DNA from: Streptomyces malaysiensis subsp. samsunensis
Lineage (GTDB): Bacteria > Actinomycetota > Actinomycetes > Streptomycetales > Streptomycetaceae
Assembly (NCBI RefSeq): GCF_024519315.1
Contig: NZ_JANIIC010000011.1
Location: 62,001-126,000, forward strand
DNA: 64,000 bases
Reading direction: 5' to 3'
Below the pieces are notes generated by a model. It did not search any database. It was given only the letters and a program-made list of their open reading frames with translations, and was not told the DNA's origin. The position numbers were made by a program, and so were the translations under genes. Positions 61,759 through 64,000 of the stretch are shown one piece after another. Position 1 is the stretch's first letter. Every line of letters starts with the position of its first letter.

Positions 61759-62111
61759 CGCAGCGTGCCCGCCTCACATGGAACGGGGCCGCCGCACTGC
61801 GCGGCGCCCGGGCCGGCGCCGCCCGCGGCCTGCGACTGGCCGCCGAGCACGTCCTCGAACGCTCCCGCGCCCGCGTCCCGATCGAAGAGGGCATCCTCGA
61901 ACGCTCCGGCGTCGCATCGGTCGACGAGCAGTCCCTCACCGGGGCAGTCAGCTTTGACCAGCCGTACGCCGTTCGGCAGCACGAGGACATGACGCTTCGG
62001 CACGATGCCGGCCGCACCACGAAGTACCTCGAAGGCCCGCTGAACGAGGAAGCCGGGACCGTCCTCGACATCATCGCCGCGCAGGTGCGCCGCACGCTAC
62101 GCAATAACTAA
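61755..62111 (+). CDS. HK97 gp10-family tail-completion protein
   Basis: 118 aa from ATG 61755, GGAGGTG eight bases upstream. LTWNGAAALRGARAGAARGL, ERSRARVPIEEGILERSG and SFDQPYAVRQHEDMTLRHD are the typical gp10 blocks; the end YLEGPLNEEAGTVLDIIAAQ is the closing helix. It joins head and tail. Its last four bases overlap the 3' end of the reverse-strand HNH gene. Confidence 0.85.
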   Translation: MTQRARLTWNGAAALRGARAGAARGLRLAAEHVLERSRARVPIEEGILERSGVASVDEQSLTGAVSFDQPYAVRQHEDMTLRHDAGRTTKYLEGPLNEEAGTVLDIIAAQVRRTLRNN

Positions 62112-62617
62112 TTATCCAGGGACTTTGCCTGCACATATCGCTTAACGAAGTCCCGCCCACCCCGCGTTATCGCCAGATAGTAGGCTTTTTCGTTTCGAGC
62201 AACCTCAATGCTGAACTCATCCCGCCCCGGACTTATCTCAAATAGGCCATCCCGTAATAGATTCCTGACCGCCCAAGCCATGAAACGAGGGATCATAACG
62301 GCACGGTTAATAGGCTTCGCGAATTCCTCTAATACTTGCCGCTCAAGATCGGTGTATCTACTATTCACCACCGTTAGGTTGGCCTTGTATTGCAGCATCG
62401 ACAGGCGGTCTATTGCACCGTCGTCATACCGGGTGTGACAGGTAGGGCAAAGGGCTATGAGGTTGTCGAACGAATGCTCTCTCACCTTCGCCCAAGGAGT
62501 GATGTGCGCCAGTTCAACCGGTACTTGCCGACACGTCGGTATCGCACATCGGTGGCCAGCTTCCACAAGTACGGCTCGTTTCATGGCTGCTGGGATGTCT
62601 GGTCGGTCCTGAGGCAT
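62108..62617 (-). CDS. Reverse-strand HNH endonuclease (cargo)
   Basis: 169 aa from ATG 62617. HNH zinc domain at residues 10-65: KRAVLVEAGHRCAIPTCRQV, ELAHITPWAKVREHSFDNLIALCPTCHTRYD (split), with CxxxxC and CxxC metal pairs and the His-Asn-His set. A C-terminal region (about 85-169) resembles a winged helix: FMAWAVRNLLRDGLFEISPG, AYYLAITRGGRDFVKRY. The DNA is close to 50% GC, far below the flanking phage genes. TAGTAC (62623-62628 minus strand) ends five bases before the ATG. It splits the connector and tail genes, so it is a recent insertion: a homing-type or defence nuclease. Confidence 0.8.
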   Translation of the reverse strand: MPQDRPDIPAAMKRAVLVEAGHRCAIPTCRQVPVELAHITPWAKVREHSFDNLIALCPTCHTRYDDGAIDRLSMLQYKANLTVVNSRYTDLERQVLEEFAKPINRAVMIPRFMAWAVRNLLRDGLFEISPGRDEFSIEVARNEKAYYLAITRGGRDFVKRYVQAKSLDN

Positions 62618-62650
62618 GTCCAGTACTAAAGCAGAAAGTTGCCAACCGCT

Positions 62651-63067
62651 GTGAGCCCTGACCTGCTCGACGGCCTCGCCCGCTACCTCGACGGCCTCGG
62701 CCTGCTGGACTACGACCCGACCGGCACCAGCGGCGACACGTTCATCGAGACCATGCCGTCGGCCCCCGACAAAGCTGTGTCCCTCGCCCTGTACGACGGG
62801 GCGCCGCCCGAGGCCCGCGACGATGCCGACACCCCCCGCCTGCAAGTCCGCGTCCGCGGCACCGCCGACCCCCGCGTCTCCCGCACCCGCTGTACGGCCC
62901 TGTACCGCGCGTTGCACGGCCTCGCCGGCGTCGAGCTGGCCGACGGTACGTGGCTCACCCTCGCCGCCGCCCGCGGCACCCCCGCCCCCTTGGGGCCCGA
63001 TTCAACCGGCCGGCACGAGCACGTCGTGAATTTCAACCTTGACGTGTCCGGCCCCACCGAACCGTAA
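62651..63067 (+). CDS. Tail terminator / minor capsid-type protein
   Basis: 138 aa from GTG 62651 (TTG 62639 possible). The domain is that of small phage tail-terminator proteins: LLDGLARYLDGLGLLDYDPT, VSLALYDGAPPEARDDADTP, LQVRVRGTADPRVSRTRCTA and FNLDVSG at the end. No good ribosome site is present, perhaps because the HNH gene replaced the upstream sequence. It would cap the tail tube. Confidence 0.78.
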   Translation: MSPDLLDGLARYLDGLGLLDYDPTGTSGDTFIETMPSAPDKAVSLALYDGAPPEARDDADTPRLQVRVRGTADPRVSRTRCTALYRALHGLAGVELADGTWLTLAAARGTPAPLGPDSTGRHEHVVNFNLDVSGPTEP

Positions 63068-63079
63068 GGAGGTACCCCG

Positions 63080-63547
63080 ATGGCAGGCGGAAGGCCGATT
63101 GACGCCCGCGGGTGGATTTTCGAAGTGGAGGACGCCGACGCCGGCGCCGAGACGTGGCTGCCGATCTCCGGTATCACCACCTTCACGCACAACCCGGGAG
63201 AGAACGAGGAAACCGTCGACACAACGGCGTTTGACTCCGACGGCCTGTACGAGCAGGACGTGATGCAGCGGGGCGCGACGCTGGAAGTCGAGGGGCAGTA
63301 CCGCATCGACAAGACCACCAAGGCGCAGGACCCCGGGCAGGCGTACATCGACCACGAGTGGGCGCAGCGTCTCGGCATCGACTCCCGAAACCGCGTGCGG
63401 TGGCGCCACAACACGCAAACGCAGTGGGTCATCTGGGATGCGACCGTGACCCCTGGTGAGCAGGGCGGAGGCAACAACGACAAGACGTCATGGAGCTGCA
63501 CCATCACCCGGTGCGGCGCCCCGACGTCCGCGGCGGTGGCCCCGTGA
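63080..63547 (+). CDS. Major tail tube protein
   Basis: 155 aa from ATG 63080, with AAGGAGG upstream. A beta-rich tube protein: ARGWIFEVEDADAGAETWLP, GITTFTHNPGENEETVDTTA, DVMQRGATLEVEGQYRIDK and TSWSCTITRCGAPTSA. The NPGENEETVD loop and WSCTI end resemble actinophage tail tubes. It lies 13 bases after the terminator gene and overlaps the next by four. Confidence 0.85.
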   Translation: MAGGRPIDARGWIFEVEDADAGAETWLPISGITTFTHNPGENEETVDTTAFDSDGLYEQDVMQRGATLEVEGQYRIDKTTKAQDPGQAYIDHEWAQRLGIDSRNRVRWRHNTQTQWVIWDATVTPGEQGGGNNDKTSWSCTITRCGAPTSAAVAP

Positions 63548-64000
63548 CCGACCTCGACCGCGCCGACGTCGACCAGGGCGACGAGCAGCAGCTCGCCGCC
63601 GGCGGGCCGGCCGACTTCGACGCGTTTTTCGCCGAGGAGTCCGCCACCCGGCCGCGCGAGCAGCTCACGCTCTACGGCACCACGTACACCCTGCCCGAGT
63701 CCCTGCCGCTGATGTTCACGTTGCAGATGGAGCGCGTACAGAACTCCAGCGACCCGGCCGACGTCCGCAAGATGCTTGCCACGCTGTACGGGGCCGACGT
63801 CCTCGATACGTGGGCCGAACACGGGATGACCGACCGGCAGCTCGGCGTCGTGCTGATCTACTCCGCCGGCAACATCCGCCGCCCGGGCAGCGTCACCATG
63901 CAGCGCGCGGCCGAGCTGTACGCCGAGCAGGAAGCGGGAAAAGCCCCGGCGCCGAACAGGGCGGCACGGCGCGCGACGACGAAGAAGGGGAAGAAGGCGC
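63544..64000 (+). CDS. Tail assembly chaperone, 5' part (cut by window end)
   Basis: At least 152 aa from GTG 63544. A hydrophilic start, then the domain DFDAFFAEESATRPREQLTLYG, LPESLPLMFTLQMERVQNSS, LYGADVLDTWAEHGMTDRQLGVVLIY split, and a basic C-terminal run of RAARRATTKKGKK. The gene stands between tail tube and the expected tape measure. An in-phase GGGAAAA at 63936-63942 points to a programmed -1 frameshift giving a longer product. Confidence 0.82.
   Translation, partial: MTDLDRADVDQGDEQQLAAGGPADFDAFFAEESATRPREQLTLYGTTYTLPESLPLMFTLQMERVQNSSDPADVRKMLATLYGADVLDTWAEHGMTDRQLGVVLIYSAGNIRRPGSVTMQRAAELYAEQEAGKAPAPNRAARRATTKKGKKA
63936..63942 (+). promoter_or_regulatory. Slippery heptamer for -1 frameshift in the tail chaperone
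   Basis: G-GGA-AAA in the correct X-XXY-YYZ phase of the chaperone frame. The 0 frame continues as KAPAPNRAARRATTKK; the -1 frame continues as SPGAEQGGTARDDEEGEEG. Both stay open to the window end. Confidence 0.7.

Larger units (their letters stand above)
40292..64000. mobile_element. Prophage, left 23.7 kb (continues beyond the window)
   Basis: Serine integrase at the left end, a repressor divergent from the early operon, YqaJ and RecT recombination genes, a run of small early genes coupled by four-base overlaps, then terminase, portal, minor capsid, scaffold, major capsid, connectors, tail tube and tail chaperone, all rightward. The order is that of a siphovirus with long tail; tape measure, tail tip and lysis genes are expected to the right. 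Three extra genes (54,147; 58,696; 62,108) are inserted between structural genes. Phage genes keep the high GC of Streptomyces, so the phage is adapted to this host group. Confidence 0.93.

Overview
The window is high-GC DNA (roughly 70%) with GTG and TTG starts, four-base start/stop overlaps and a dnaK-grpE-dnaJ-hspR operon that ends in hspR. With the clpB, EtfD-like and SpoIIE-phosphatase neighbours this points to a Streptomyces chromosome. No tRNA, rRNA or CRISPR array was recognised.

Region 1 (1-29.3 kb) is core chromosome: a CoxG-like SRPBCC protein, a membrane-anchored spermidine-synthase-like protein, DUF2617 and DUF5996 proteins, a ribbon-helix-helix/PIN toxin-antitoxin pair with a 16-bp operator palindrome, a class I aminotransferase, a PIG-V-like mannosyltransferase, YbjN, ClpB, a PPOX protein, an MHS transporter, a cupin, the DnaK operon, an EtfD-like membrane Fe-S reductase, a large SpoIIE sensor phosphatase, an FG-GAP lipoprotein and a Yip1 protein. 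HspR boxes (HAIR) lie in front of both clpB and dnaK, so the two chaperone systems form one regulon.

Region 2 (29,303-40,060) is a 10.75-kb integrative conjugative element of the actinomycete (AICE, pSAM2-like) type: rolling-circle Rep, SpdB-like protein, FtsK-type TraSA translocase, SCO3933-like regulator, KorSA-like GntR repressor with repeated operator boxes, a divergent HATPase/TPR-regulator pair and a Nudix protein like the pSAM2 immunity factor Pif. It carries a large serine integrase rather than the usual tyrosine integrase. A 290-base non-coding stretch with four consecutive inverted repeats is a candidate origin or transfer locus.

Region 3 (about 40.3 kb to beyond 64 kb) is the left part of a tailed-phage prophage with a second, different serine integrase: repressor and paired operators, YqaJ/RecT recombination genes, small early genes, then terminase, portal, minor capsid, scaffold, capsid, connectors, tail tube and a tail chaperone with an in-phase GGGAAAA slippery site at the window edge. 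Three cargo (moron-like) genes interrupt the structural operon.

The central observation is that both elements have entered the same host gene, a phosphoribosyltransferase on the minus strand. Its last 17 codons lie at 29,252-29,305, its middle part at 40,058-40,303, and its 5' part should lie beyond the right end of the window. The first insertion supplied a substitute C-terminal tail; the second removed the N-terminal half.
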